Positions 35,705-49,177 of a stretch of DNA of 64,000 nt are shown one piece after another. The stretch is from Rothia nasimurium. Its GTDB lineage: Bacteria; Actinomycetota; Actinomycetes; Actinomycetales; Micrococcaceae. Under the pieces are notes generated by a model that did no database searches, was not told the origin of the DNA, and worked only from the letters and a program-made list of their open reading frames with translations. The number at the start of each line of letters is the position of its first letter. Positions within the stretch are counted from its first letter, which is position 1. The translations under genes and the position numbers were made by a program. The DNA lies in the NCBI RefSeq assembly GCF_014217215.1, contig NZ_CP056080.1:1674001-1738000 (forward strand), written 5' to 3'.

Positions 35705-37038
35705 TAGTCGCGGTCCTCCTCAGAAGCTTCAGCAGACAGCTCGAAGAGGGCTTCTTCCTCTGCCTGGTCTTCGCTCACTACGGTTTCAGTGGTCGTTAGG
35801 GTTTCGTCGACCTCAAAAAGAGCGCCATCTTCGCTGGCTTCAGGCTCTTCTGCGGTTACTGCATCGGCAGCCTCAGTCTCGGTGGCTTCAGCAACGTCTG
35901 CTTCTGTGTCGGTCTCTACGGCCTCGGCAGCCGGTGCCTGAGCTTCAGCGGCTTCAAGGTCAACGGAAGGTTCTTCGGGTTCAAGCAGGTCCTGCTCAGT
36001 GAAAATATCGAAGATTTCAGGTTCAACAAAGTCACCCTGGCCTAGAGCAGCCTCGGTCATCAGGGCAAGGCGGGCCCAGCGGGCTGCTTCCTTGCTACGC
36101 CCGTCCTGCTCCAGCAGGTCAGCATAGGTGTTGAAGAGGCGGGGTGAGTAGTCGAACCCGCGCTTGGGGTTCAGCTCAGGAATCTCAAGGGCCTTCAGAG
36201 CCTTCTTCAGCTCGCCCTGGTCGCTGTAGATACCGGAGACAACGATAGCGACCTCAGAGCGGACGGCCGCAGGTACCTCTTCGTTCTTCGCTTCTTCAGC
36301 CAGGGTCAGGGCCTTTTCGATACGCCCCAGGGCACGCTCACAGTCTACGAGCAGCGCGAGGTGCTCGTTGGAGCCCGAAATACGGCGGTGGGTGCGCAGT
36401 TCACGCAGGGCCAGTTCAAAGTCCTCTGCAGCGTAGGCTGCGATACCGACGACCTCGCGGACGACGCCGATTCTGCCTGCGCGCTTTGAGGCAGCAACAG
36501 CGTGTTCCAGGGCGAAATCGGGGTCAATATCGAGGTAACGGCCGACCATGACCAGGTGTTTGGCTACGGTATCTGCGTTCTGGGCTTCTAGCTGGCGCAG
36601 GGCACGTAGGGTCCAGTTTTCAAGTTCTTTACCGGTGACGTCAGTGTCGATTTCGGGTGCGTTCTTTGACGGACGGTAGTCACCGCTGGGGTTCTTTGCC
36701 TCAGCAGTAAAGTTACGGTCTTTGCGTTCCCCCTGGAAGCCGCGCTTATTCTGGTCGCGGTCGAAGTTCTTGCGGGGGCCATTACCCTTACGATCGAAGG
36801 AGCGTTCGCCGCGGCCGTTACCGTTGTTTTTACGGTCGTCGAAGCGCTTGCCACCGCCACGGTTCTTATCAAAGGGCTTCTTCTTGTCGCCGTAGGGGCG
36901 GTCACCGTCGCGCTTAGTGTAGCCGCCTTCGTTACGGTCGGAGCGGTCGCTGCGGTAGGGGCGTGAGGAGTTACGGTCGTTGTTCTTCTTGTAGCCACCG
37001 CGGTTTTTATCTGAGTGGTTACGTGAGTATTCAGCCAA
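35704..37038 (-). CDS. TPR protein with basic disordered N-terminus and acidic C-terminus
   Basis: A 444-residue protein in three parts. Residues ~1-120 are Asn/Arg/Lys/Gly-rich with RGG and DRN repeats (SDRNEGGYTKRDGDRPYG), probably disordered and nucleic-acid binding. Residues ~125-335 are helical, TPR-like (ALRQLEAQNADTVAKHLVMVGRYLDIDPDFALEHA, YAAEDFELALRELRTHRRI). Residues ~345-444 are Glu/Ala/Thr-rich and strongly acidic. Start is TTG with GAGGAG at 6-7 nt. It adjoins the HAD-tlyA block. Function unknown; charge layout suggests an RNA-associated scaffold (inference). Confidence 0.8.
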   Translation of the reverse strand: MAEYSRNHSDKNRGGYKKNNDRNSSRPYRSDRSDRNEGGYTKRDGDRPYGDKKKPFDKNRGGGKRFDDRKNNGNGRGERSFDRKGNGPRKNFDRDQNKRGFQGERKDRNFTAEAKNPSGDYRPSKNAPEIDTDVTGKELENWTLRALRQLEAQNADTVAKHLVMVGRYLDIDPDFALEHAVAASKRAGRIGVVREVVGIAAYAAEDFELALRELRTHRRISGSNEHLALLVDCERALGRIEKALTLAEEAKNEEVPAAVRSEVAIVVSGIYSDQGELKKALKALEIPELNPKRGFDYSPRLFNTYADLLEQDGRSKEAARWARLALMTEAALGQGDFVEPEIFDIFTEQDLLEPEEPSVDLEAAEAQAPAAEAVETDTEADVAEATETEAADAVTAEEPEASEDGALFEVDETLTTTETVVSEDQAEEEALFELSAEASEEDRD

Positions 37039-37209
37039 GTGAGCTCCTCTATGGTGTTTGTGGTGGGGGTTGGGCTCTTTTCTGCCCTGTTTTTAATGCT
37101 AGGTTCTAGTCTATCTGGCTTGGGGTACCTTGCGTAGGGGCTGCCTGGTCTTACCGGTGCGTTTTCAGGCACACAGCTCCGCGCTTACCTGTAGCTTTAA
37201 AACAAAAAA

Positions 37210-37268
37210 TGGCTCGGAACGATAGCTCCGAGCCATAAACAAAAAGAGCCTGAGCTTTATAGCTCAGG
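37210..37268 (-). terminator. tandem terminators of the rRNA operon
   Basis: Two hairpins just past the 5S gene: TGGCTCGGA (37210-37218) with TCCGAGCCA (37227-37235), and CCTGAGCT (37249-37256) with AGCTCAGG (37261-37268). T-rich sequence on the minus strand lies after the second (distal) stem. Confidence 0.85.
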
Positions 37269-37291
37269 ATCTTCCTGTATCCCAATCAAAA

Positions 37292-37408
37292 ACCGGCGGT
37301 GACCTACTCTCCCACACCGTCACCAGTGCAGTACCATCGGCGCAAAGAGCCTTAACTTCCGGGTTCGGGATGGAACCGGGTGTTTCCCTCTCGCTATAAC
37401 CACCGTAA
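37292..37408 (-). rRNA. rrf: 5S ribosomal RNA
   Basis: The minus strand reads TTACGGTGGTTATAGCG at the start, contains CACCCGGTTCCATCCCGAAC, the highly conserved 5S loop B/C region, and ends GGTCACCGCCGG. Length is about 117 nt. It is last in the 16S-23S-5S order. Confidence 0.95.
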
Positions 37409-37516
37409 ACCTACGATGACCACCCCACACAAGGGGGGCAGCAATAACAAACCCAAGGGTTGTTATCTCAAAACCATACAGTGGACGCAAACAAAAACAA
37501 AACTCAGTCATAAAGT

Positions 37517-42516
<5,000 letters not shown>

Positions 42517-43329
42517 AAAATGAAGTAGTTGATGATCCTGGTCTCTGATTGTTAGCGAACCATTCACCACGGGGTGGTGTGGTTCAAGCTGACGAATCTG
42601 AAACCATATGATTATCAAATTCTGCAAGAAACCGTTGGTTTCTCACATTGTTATATAAATATTTGGTATCAGTTCAAGACCATAATCACTCCAGGACCGT
42701 TGTGGTCTTGGTATTGTGATGATGGACGATAAGAATGTTATTTATAACATTGGTACGCTATTGAGTTTTCAAGCAACAAACCGCATTCTCAACCCTAGCC
42801 AAATATTGGCCGGTGTTTCGTATCGGTCATTCTCAGTTTTTTATGCTACCCGCTTGGGCAACTCATTCACTCTATAATGCTTTTTCCATCATCGCAACTC
42901 GTTAGAGCGTGACGATAGCCACAAGCTCTTTTCTTTACTTCAAAGCCTTAGCTTCAAACCCGAAAACCAGTTCAATCAACTCTCCCTGGGAGTCTTTATC
43001 GACTCAACTTGTGGTGCACTATCCGATTATTTTTCGCTTTCGGCCGGTTCCCCGTGCCTCAGCGACTCGTTATACTTTACGCAGTTTTTTTGGAGCATGC
43101 AACCCGAACAGGGCTCTTTTTCCCTCAAAACACCACTCAAAGCCACACAATCAAAGGTATTTGCCCTAGTAAACAGCGGGTTAAATTTTCTCAAAAATAT
43201 TTTGAAAAAATTTTCTAGCCTCGCAGAACCTCACCCTGCCCTACCTCCGATTTCATTCGCTTTCACCGCTCTGACCAGGGTAAATAGCTAAATAACTGTT
43301 CTTGCTGAGGTATGTCTACAAGGTAAAGG
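42517..43329 (-). promoter_or_regulatory. rRNA operon leader and promoter region (gene-free)
   Basis: About 810 AT-rich bp between 16S and the structured repeat after tyrS. On the minus strand TTGCTTGAAAACTCAATAGC (around 42757-42776) is a boxA-like leader element echoed in the 16S-23S spacer. A weak promoter candidate is TTGCGA (42892-42897) with TATAGA (42871-42876), 15-bp spacer. Upstream AT-runs near 43170-43215 could be UP-like elements. No coding region is supported. Confidence 0.5.
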
Positions 43330-43513
43330 AAAAGCAGGCTCGCAGCGAAGCTGCTGGCTTCGATGAAGTGAGCGGGTGCGCCAGCACGCAAGAGCGAACG
43401 CAATCCGCCGTTAGGCGGGGCGTGAGGGTCAGGCTTACGCCTATTCCGCCCGCAGATTTATTTCCTCGTGCGCTCGGAATCTGCTGGGCTCCATCCAGCG
43501 CGAGCCTGCTTTT
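43330..43513 (-). repeat. structured intergenic repeat, copy B (after tyrS)
   Basis: Second copy of the element at 20636-20816. The terminal arms are 14 bp and perfect: AAAAGCAGGCTCGC (43330-43343) with GCGAGCCTGCTTTT (43500-43513). Compared with copy A, the ninth arm pair changes from A-T to G-C on both sides at once, so pairing is kept. GATGAAG (43362-43368) faces CTCCATC (43489-43495), which becomes a G-U wobble in the minus-strand RNA. It lies 12 bp after the tyrS stop, the same side and orientation as copy A after prpE. Confidence 0.85.
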
Positions 43514-43525
43514 CAACAACAGAAC

Positions 43526-44833
43526 TTACTGGGCAACCTCAATAACTGCCATGTTCTTCTTGCCGCGGCGAACTACCGCGTACTTGCCGAGAAGCAGGTC
43601 GGACTCAGTGAGGGCGGCGTCCTCGCCCTGTACCTTGACGTTGTTGATTGCAGCGCCACCTTCCTTGAGGGTGCGGCGGGCCTCGGACTTAGAAGCAGAA
43701 AGGCCAGTCTCGGTCAGTACAGTCACCATGTCTAGCTGGTCAGCTGAAAGTACCGCATGGGGCAGCTCGGCGGTAGCGGCCTTGAGGGTAGCCTCGTCCA
43801 GGGTAGCGAAATCGCCCTTGCCGAAGAGAGCCTCAGAAGCAGCGATTACCTTTTCGGTAGCCTCAACACCGTGTACCAGAGAGGTCACCTCGTAGGCCAG
43901 GATCTTCTGGGCTAGGCGCTTGAAGGGCTCTTCTTCAACAGACTTCTGCAGGGCAGCAATTTCGTCGCGGGTCTTGAAGGTGAAGACCTTGAGGCGGTCA
44001 GCTACGTCAGCGTCAGCGGTGTTCAGCCAGAACTGGTAGAAGGCATAGGGTGAGCACATCTCGGGGTCAAGCCAGATAGCGTTACCCTCAGACTTACCAA
44101 ACTTGGTGCCATCAGAGTTAGTAATGAGCGGGGTACCCAGGGCGTGGACAGATTTACCGGTGACCTTGCGTACCAGCTCGGTACCGCTGGTCAGGTTGCC
44201 CCACTGATCGGAGCCACCGCACTGAAGGGTTATGCCGTGGCGGCGGTTAAGTTCCAGGAAGTCATTGCCCTGCAGAATCTGGTAAGAGAACTCTGTGTAG
44301 GAGATGCCCTCTTCAGAGTTCAGGCGCTTAGCCACGATTTCCTTTTTAATCATGGTGCCCACGCGGAAGTTCTTACCGATTTCGCGCAGGAAATCGATGG
44401 CAGATAGTTCACTGGTCCAGTCCAGGTTATTAACCATCTGGGCCCCGTTCTCACCCTCAAAGGACAAGAAACGCTCAATCTGGCCGCGCAGACGGCTTAC
44501 CCAGCCCTCAACGACATCGCGCGAGTTGAGCACGCGCTCAGAGGTCTGGCGGGGATCACCAATCAGGCCGGTAGCACCGCCGACCAGGCCGAAGGGGCGG
44601 TGGCCAGCCAGCTGCAGACGACGCATGAGCAGCAGCTGGACCAGGTGCCCCAGGTGCAGGGAAGCTGCGGTGGGGTCGTAACCGATATAGAAGTTCACGG
44701 TCTCTTCAGCCAGCGCCTTCTCAAGGGCTTCTTCATCGGTGCTGACGTGCACAAAGCCACGCCACTTCAATTCCTGCCAGATATTCTCGAAGGAATCATC
44801 GTTGTGCTGAGCTGCAAGAGTCTCTTCAGACAC
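43526..44833 (-). CDS. tyrS: tyrosyl-tRNA synthetase
   Basis: A 435-residue class I synthetase. YIGYDPTAASLHLGHL carries the HIGH-type motif HLGH at 60-63; KFGKSEG is the KMSKS-type loop; QCGGSDQWGN binds substrate; the C-terminal ~70 residues are an S4 domain (SKSEARRTLKEGGAAINN). The frame is open to 44878, but the GTG at 44833 with GGAG 6 nt upstream fits the known N-terminus, and the extra 15 residues are hydrophobic and unrelated. No T-box leader was seen. It ends 12 bp before structured repeat copy B. Confidence 0.95.
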   Translation of the reverse strand: MSEETLAAQHNDDSFENIWQELKWRGFVHVSTDEEALEKALAEETVNFYIGYDPTAASLHLGHLVQLLLMRRLQLAGHRPFGLVGGATGLIGDPRQTSERVLNSRDVVEGWVSRLRGQIERFLSFEGENGAQMVNNLDWTSELSAIDFLREIGKNFRVGTMIKKEIVAKRLNSEEGISYTEFSYQILQGNDFLELNRRHGITLQCGGSDQWGNLTSGTELVRKVTGKSVHALGTPLITNSDGTKFGKSEGNAIWLDPEMCSPYAFYQFWLNTADADVADRLKVFTFKTRDEIAALQKSVEEEPFKRLAQKILAYEVTSLVHGVEATEKVIAASEALFGKGDFATLDEATLKAATAELPHAVLSADQLDMVTVLTETGLSASKSEARRTLKEGGAAINNVKVQGEDAALTESDLLLGKYAVVRRGKKNMAVIEVAQ

Positions 44834-44950
44834 GGTTACTCCATGGTTAGTAATGAACAAAAGCAGTGGCAAAGCCACCTCTACAAAGGTACCAGTTCAC
44901 CGCCGGGACGGGCAGCGGGCGCTTCCGGTGTTCTCTGATTGAGAGAAAGA

Positions 44951-45010
44951 GAAAGGACGCCCCTCCCCCACTTCCCTGCCCGCGGGCAGGAAAAGAGGGT
45001 GGGAGCGTCC
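44951..45010 (-). terminator. terminator after the HelD-type gene
   Basis: Outer pair AAGGACGC (44951-44958) with GCGTCCTT (45003-45010), inner pair CCTGCCCG (44973-44980) with CGGGCAGG (44981-44988). It lies between the helicase gene stop and the tyrS start. The outer stem carries the recurring AAGGACGC word. Confidence 0.75.
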
Positions 45011-45033
45011 TTGCGCTACGGATTCTCGTGCAG

Positions 45034-47334
45034 CTACTCGGTAGGGGCGATGCCCGCGGGCAGGTCACGGGAAGCGAGCAGGTGCAGGCGCTGGGTGGGG
45101 CGGGTCATGGAGACATACAGGTCGCCCACCGAACCGTTAGCTGCACGCACCAGGTCGGCAGGCTCAACGATAATCACGGTGTCGAACTCTAGACCCTTGG
45201 CTTCCCAGGGAGTCAGAATCAGCACCTGGTGTTCCAGGGCAGAGGCCGAGGTGCCCAGCTTACCCTTGTGCTCGGCAGCAATTGCCAGGGCGGTTTCGCG
45301 GTAGCGTTCCTCGCTGACGATCACGCCGATGAGGCCGCCGGCGCCCTGCTCCAGCTCATCGCTGACGGTGCTCACCACAGCCGGGTAGAGGCCGTCCTCA
45401 CCCACAACACGGGCGGACGGCGCCCACTTGCCCTCGCGCACGGCGCGGGGGGCAGAGATATCCAGGCCGGCGGCGCGGGCAACCGCAACGGCGGCATCCG
45501 AAATCTGGGCGGGGGTGCGGTAGTTGACGGTCAGCTCGTCCAGGGTGAAGCGCTCCCCCACAAAAGGCTCAAGAGCCTGCGCCCAGGACTGCGACGCTGC
45601 CGCCGAAGACGCCTGCGCAATATCGCCAACAATCGTAAAGGACTTCATGGGGCAGCGGCGCATGAGCAGGCGCCACTGCATGGGGGAAAGCTCCTGGGCC
45701 TCATCGACCACCACGTGCCCGTAGGCCCAGGTGCGGTCGGCCTGCGCGGCGCGGGCAGCGGTCATACGCTCGCCACGTTCCTCGTTCAGCTCGGCAATTT
45801 GCTCGGCGGTGACCACGCCGTCCACGCCCATATCGGCCAGCTGCTGGTCCACGTTCTCCAGGGCCTTACGGGCGTTTTCGAGATTGGCCTGGTGGGCCGC
45901 CTCGGCGCGGGCAGCGGCTCCGGCACCGGCGACCTTGGAAAAATCACCGAGAAGCTCCGCGGCCTCGTCTAGTAGGGGCACATCGGACTCGGTAAAGGGC
46001 AGGTTCGCTGCGCGCGCCAGGACGTCACGCTCAGCGTCGGTGAGGACGCCCGCGGTTGCGCTCTGCAAGTATTCCGGCTTTGAAAACAGCGAGCGCACCA
46101 GGGTCTCGGGTGACAGGGGCATCCAGGCGAGGTTGATGGCTCGGCGGACGTCCAGGGACCCGCGGACATCGTCTTCGAGGTAGGGACGGTCAACCGCGTG
46201 GCCGGCGGCGGCGTCCAGCTTTTCGTTGAGCTGGGTGGTGAGCTCTTTCAGGAGCACCTTCACAAAGGTTTCGCGGGCCTCGTTGTGGGGCTTGCCGGTG
46301 GAGCGGGCGGTGGTACGGGCCTGCTTGACCATGCCGGGGGTCATCTCGATGGCGGTGGAATCCACGTACATCTTCACGGGCTTGGCCGGCACCTTCTGAC
46401 GGTCGGCCACCGCCTTTTTGATGACCTCGGCCATGCGCAGGTCGCCCTTAATCTGGGCAACTGCGGGGTCGGTCTCGGGTACAGCCTTAATACCGGGGTA
46501 CAGGGTAGCTAAGGACGACATCACCACGCCGGTCTCACCCAGGGAGGGCAGCACACGCTCGATGTACCACATGAAGGAAGCGGAGGGGCCGACCACCAGA
46601 ACACCAGCGTTATTGAGACGCTCGCGGAAGGTATAAAGCAGGTAGGCGGCACGGTGCAGGGCAACGGCGGTTTTACCGGTACCGGGGCCGCCCTGCACAA
46701 CGCGGACGCCTGCCAGGTCGGCGCGGATGATGGCGTCCTGCTCTGCCTGAATTGTCGCCACGATATCGCCCATGCGGCCGGTGCGCTTGCGGTTCAGGGC
46801 CGCTAGCAGGGCGCCCTCACCGTGCAGGTTCTCATCGCCGTCCTCAAGAAGGGTTGAGTCGAGCACATCGTCTTCGAAGCCGGTTACTTCGCGGCGCTCT
46901 AGCATCAGGTGGCGGCGGCGGCGCACACCCTGCCGATTGAAAGCGGTCGCCTGGTAGAAGGTACCTGCTTCGGGGGCGCGCCAGTCAATGAGCAGGCGCT
47001 CGTGGTCTTCGGTTGCCAGGCCGATACGGCCGATATAACGGATAGCCTCGTCGTCGAGGTCAAGACGGCCAAAAGCCAGGCGGTGGTCAACAGCGTTGTA
47101 CTGGGCCAGGCGGTCTTCATAGTGCTGGGCGTAGGCGTCACGCTCTGAACGGTTCTGGTGGCTACCAACAGCCTGGTTCTTGCGGGTGCTCTTGAGCTTT
47201 TTCTCGTTAATCTCTCGGAGCTCATCAAGGCGGGCGTACAGCCTGCCCACGTAGGCTCGTTCACCTGCCAGCTGAGCCTCGTAGGCTTTTTCAGCGGCAG
47301 TCTGCTCACCGGTTGCGGTTGTGTTCTCGGTCAA
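45034..47334 (-). CDS. HelD/HelR-type RNA polymerase-recycling ATPase (UvrD-like)
   Basis: A superfamily I helicase-like protein of ~766 residues. The N-terminal coiled coil (YEAQLAGERAYVGRLYARLDELREINEKKLKS) is characteristic of HelD, which pries RNA polymerase from DNA. Walker A is QGGPGTGKTAVALHRAAYLL; Walker B region VVVDEAQELSPMQWRLL; later motifs VGDIAQ, LTVNYRTP and VEPADL. Actinobacterial HelR members also release rifampicin from RNA polymerase. The frame is open to an ATG at 47349 without a ribosome site; the TTG at 47334 with GAAGGG upstream is preferred. It stands as a single gene ahead of tyrS. Confidence 0.88.
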   Translation of the reverse strand: MTENTTATGEQTAAEKAYEAQLAGERAYVGRLYARLDELREINEKKLKSTRKNQAVGSHQNRSERDAYAQHYEDRLAQYNAVDHRLAFGRLDLDDEAIRYIGRIGLATEDHERLLIDWRAPEAGTFYQATAFNRQGVRRRRHLMLERREVTGFEDDVLDSTLLEDGDENLHGEGALLAALNRKRTGRMGDIVATIQAEQDAIIRADLAGVRVVQGGPGTGKTAVALHRAAYLLYTFRERLNNAGVLVVGPSASFMWYIERVLPSLGETGVVMSSLATLYPGIKAVPETDPAVAQIKGDLRMAEVIKKAVADRQKVPAKPVKMYVDSTAIEMTPGMVKQARTTARSTGKPHNEARETFVKVLLKELTTQLNEKLDAAAGHAVDRPYLEDDVRGSLDVRRAINLAWMPLSPETLVRSLFSKPEYLQSATAGVLTDAERDVLARAANLPFTESDVPLLDEAAELLGDFSKVAGAGAAARAEAAHQANLENARKALENVDQQLADMGVDGVVTAEQIAELNEERGERMTAARAAQADRTWAYGHVVVDEAQELSPMQWRLLMRRCPMKSFTIVGDIAQASSAAASQSWAQALEPFVGERFTLDELTVNYRTPAQISDAAVAVARAAGLDISAPRAVREGKWAPSARVVGEDGLYPAVVSTVSDELEQGAGGLIGVIVSEERYRETALAIAAEHKGKLGTSASALEHQVLILTPWEAKGLEFDTVIIVEPADLVRAANGSVGDLYVSMTRPTQRLHLLASRDLPAGIAPTE

Positions 47335-47455
47335 GAGGGAACCCTTCATCGCGGAAAATTCAAGCCCTCCATTCTACCCGTACACCCGAGTAAAAAGAAA
47401 GGACGCCCGCGGCAGCTCTGCGGGGCAGGGCACCCAGACTTTCAATCGCTGCTTA

Positions 47456-47710
47456 TCAGTAGTGGTATCTGCAGGCGGCAATCAATATTGCCGTATCTGT
47501 TATCGCATAAATGAGTCTGTGTTCGTCTGTAATCCGCCGCGACCAGAACCCTGACCAGTCGTGTTTAAGGGCCTCGGGTTTGCCGATGCCCTCGTGCCCG
47601 TTGCGGGCAATATCTTTAATCAGAGTGTTAATGCGTTTGAGGACTTTGCGGTCCTGTTGCTGCCACCAGAGGTAGTCTTCCCAGGCGTTTTCATCCCACA
47701 CGATTTTCAT
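47456..47710 (-). CDS. yoeB: YoeB-family ribosome-dependent mRNA interferase toxin
   Basis: An 84-residue RelE-superfamily toxin. The length equals that of E. coli YoeB, and the catalytic positions coincide: Glu46 (KPEAL), Arg65 (EHRLIY) and the C-terminal His83-Tyr84 (RYHY). Family knowledge: it cleaves mRNA in the ribosomal A site and is neutralised by YefM. Its ATG follows the antitoxin stop after a 3-nt gap. The full active-site set suggests it is functional. Confidence 0.95.
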   Translation of the reverse strand: MKIVWDENAWEDYLWWQQQDRKVLKRINTLIKDIARNGHEGIGKPEALKHDWSGFWSRRITDEHRLIYAITDTAILIAACRYHY

Positions 47711-47713
47711 GGC

Positions 47714-47968
47714 TTACTCTTCGATCAGCTGGTGCTTTTCCCCCAGACCAGCTTTCAGTCGCGCGATTGAGTCAGAGATTCGACGAGCGTTCCGGGGGGA
47801 GCGCATGAGGTAGGCGGCTTCTTTGAGGGACTCATAGTCTTCGAGCGATAGCATGACGACGGGGTCGTGCCCCACTCTAGTGATGACGACTTCTTCGCGG
47901 TCGTTGATAACAGAGTCCATGACCTCTGCGTAACGAGCCCGAGATTCTGAATAGGTCATTGTTTTCAT
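47714..47968 (-). CDS. yefM: YefM-family antitoxin (Phd/YefM)
   Basis: An 84-residue antitoxin. The N-terminal part, MTYSESRARYAEVMDSVINDREEVVITRVGHDPVVMLSLEDYESLKE, is the classic YefM DNA-binding and dimer domain; the acidic/Leu C-terminal tail binds YoeB. The frame is open to 48067, but homology begins at the ATG at 47968 and the operator lies within the longer frame, so the short form is right. First gene of the yefM-yoeB operon, which it should autorepress. Confidence 0.94.
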   Translation of the reverse strand: MKTMTYSESRARYAEVMDSVINDREEVVITRVGHDPVVMLSLEDYESLKEAAYLMRSPRNARRISDSIARLKAGLGEKHQLIEE

Positions 47969-47984
47969 TCCACACAGCCTTTCT

Positions 47985-48002
47985 TGTACAACCAATTGTA
48001 CG
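47985..48002. promoter_or_regulatory. YefM-YoeB operator: paired TGTACA boxes 12 bp apart
   Basis: TGTACA at 47985-47990 and TGTACG at 47997-48002, 12 bp centre to centre, 17-34 bp upstream of the yefM start. In E. coli the YefM operator has TGTACA-core palindromes at the same 12-bp spacing, so this is likely the autoregulatory site. Confidence 0.8.
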
Positions 48003-48062
48003 ACTAGTGGTTTTTCTTGGATAGCCCCGAGAGTACAACACGACCCCTTCCAGGACGAAGAG

Positions 48063-48100
48063 GACACCCGCCCTTCCCCGGTTTGGGAAGGACGGGCGTC
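48063..48100 (-). terminator. terminator after the minus-strand lipoprotein gene
   Basis: Stem GACACCCGCCCTTCCC (48063-48078) with GGGAAGGACGGGCGTC (48085-48100), two mismatched pairs, 6-nt loop. It lies between the lipoprotein stop and the yefM operator. Confidence 0.7.
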
Positions 48101-48113
48101 TGCTCAAACGCCG

Positions 48114-49061
48114 CTAGGGCTGGGTCACGCCGTCAGGTGAAATCGTAAAACCTGCACCATCAGTACCAATGCATTTGATGGAATCGGCAGAAACAGCCTG
48201 GCAGGAAACACCGTTGAAGTTAATAACGGTGCCAACATCAAGCGCGGTACTTTGAGACGTTGTCTCACTCGGCCCCTGCAGGCCGCCTTCCTCAACAACC
48301 ACGCCAGCGCTCGGGTTCATGGTAACCTTCCAGGTTTTGACATAACCACCGATAGGATTGCCGGCAACAGCCCCATTGGCCTGAGTTGTCTCGCATACTA
48401 CGCCGAGGCCTCCCATAGTGATACCGCAGCCAAAGGTTCCCATCGACGCACCAGCCGGAGCAAAACCGTAGTCATAGGTACTCTGAGCAACCGTGGAATA
48501 GTACTGCGCGGTATCAGCTACCGGTCCCGGGATCGGTGCAATGCCTGAACGCAGTTGGATGTATGCGCTATTCACAGGGTTAGTACAAGTAGCGTAAGCA
48601 CCCGTGGTGCGGCTCGAGCTACCACTTTCTAAGCAGGTGTAGTCACCCAAAGCTACCTGTGCAGGGGCCTGCCCTGCAGAACCGTCTGTCATCGAGGGCA
48701 GGAAGGATTGCATAACGTCAACGGCCTCGTCACAGCTGACTTGGCCACCAAAGACATAGATATGGCTTTGAACTCCGATTGACTGAGCAAGGCCGCAGTC
48801 TGTGCCCGGTGCAGCTAAAGCAACAGCTGCTTCGCTAGTCACTTCAGGAGAAGACTCCGATGAAGCAGTTTCGGCATTGGAGGCACTAGCTGAACTGGTA
48901 GCTACAGTGGATGCAGAAGATGGAGAAACTGATGCACTTACTGAGTTAGTCGCCTCAGTAGTTGGTGATTCGCTAGATTCAGTCTGATGAGCGTTAGAAC
49001 CGCAGGCAACCAAACCAAGCAGAGCAACAGTAGTGCAGGAAACAAAAAGTTTACGGCGCAT
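48114..49061 (-). CDS. secreted lipoprotein of unknown function (paralogue of the 5.8 kb gene)
   Basis: A 315-residue lipoprotein. The signal ends in lipobox LVAC, followed by ~65 residues of Ser/Thr/Ala/Glu-rich linker. The mature domain starts GTDCG, then VSCDEAV, YTCLE, YATCTN, FGCGITMGGLGVVCE, VSCQA and SIKCIG, the same cysteine rhythm as in the lipoprotein at 5778-6680. The two are diverged paralogues with a shared but unrecognised domain. Two ATGs adjoin (49064 and 49061); GAGG upstream fits the second. Surface or wall-associated; the role is not known. Confidence 0.7.
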   Translation of the reverse strand: MRRKLFVSCTTVALLGLVACGSNAHQTESSESPTTEATNSVSASVSPSSASTVATSSASASNAETASSESSPEVTSEAAVALAAPGTDCGLAQSIGVQSHIYVFGGQVSCDEAVDVMQSFLPSMTDGSAGQAPAQVALGDYTCLESGSSSRTTGAYATCTNPVNSAYIQLRSGIAPIPGPVADTAQYYSTVAQSTYDYGFAPAGASMGTFGCGITMGGLGVVCETTQANGAVAGNPIGGYVKTWKVTMNPSAGVVVEEGGLQGPSETTSQSTALDVGTVINFNGVSCQAVSADSIKCIGTDGAGFTISPDGVTQP

Positions 49062-49110
49062 CATGACCTCGTAGTGTGTGCGGTAATAGTGATATCACCA
49101 GCTTACTCAA

Positions 49111-49148
49111 AAGCCCAACAACAGTACGTACGCACCGTTGTTGGGCTT
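49111..49148. terminator. terminator after apt
   Basis: A 12-bp perfect stem AAGCCCAACAAC (49111-49122) with GTTGTTGGGCTT (49137-49148). It lies just past the apt stop and upstream of the lipoprotein gene on the same strand. Confidence 0.85.
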
Positions 49149-49177
49149 CAAGTTACAAAATTTTATGTGTAGAAGAC

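Noticed and set aside
43302-43895. 197-codon plus-strand frame across repeat copy B and the tyrS end
   Set aside because: It runs through the structured repeat and antisense to tyrS. A similar peptide appears in the frame over copy A, but only because the DNA repeat is shared; there is no ribosome site.
44834-45033. T-box riboswitch ahead of tyrS
   Set aside because: The gap holds a terminator hairpin for the upstream gene but no T-box sequence or specifier stem.
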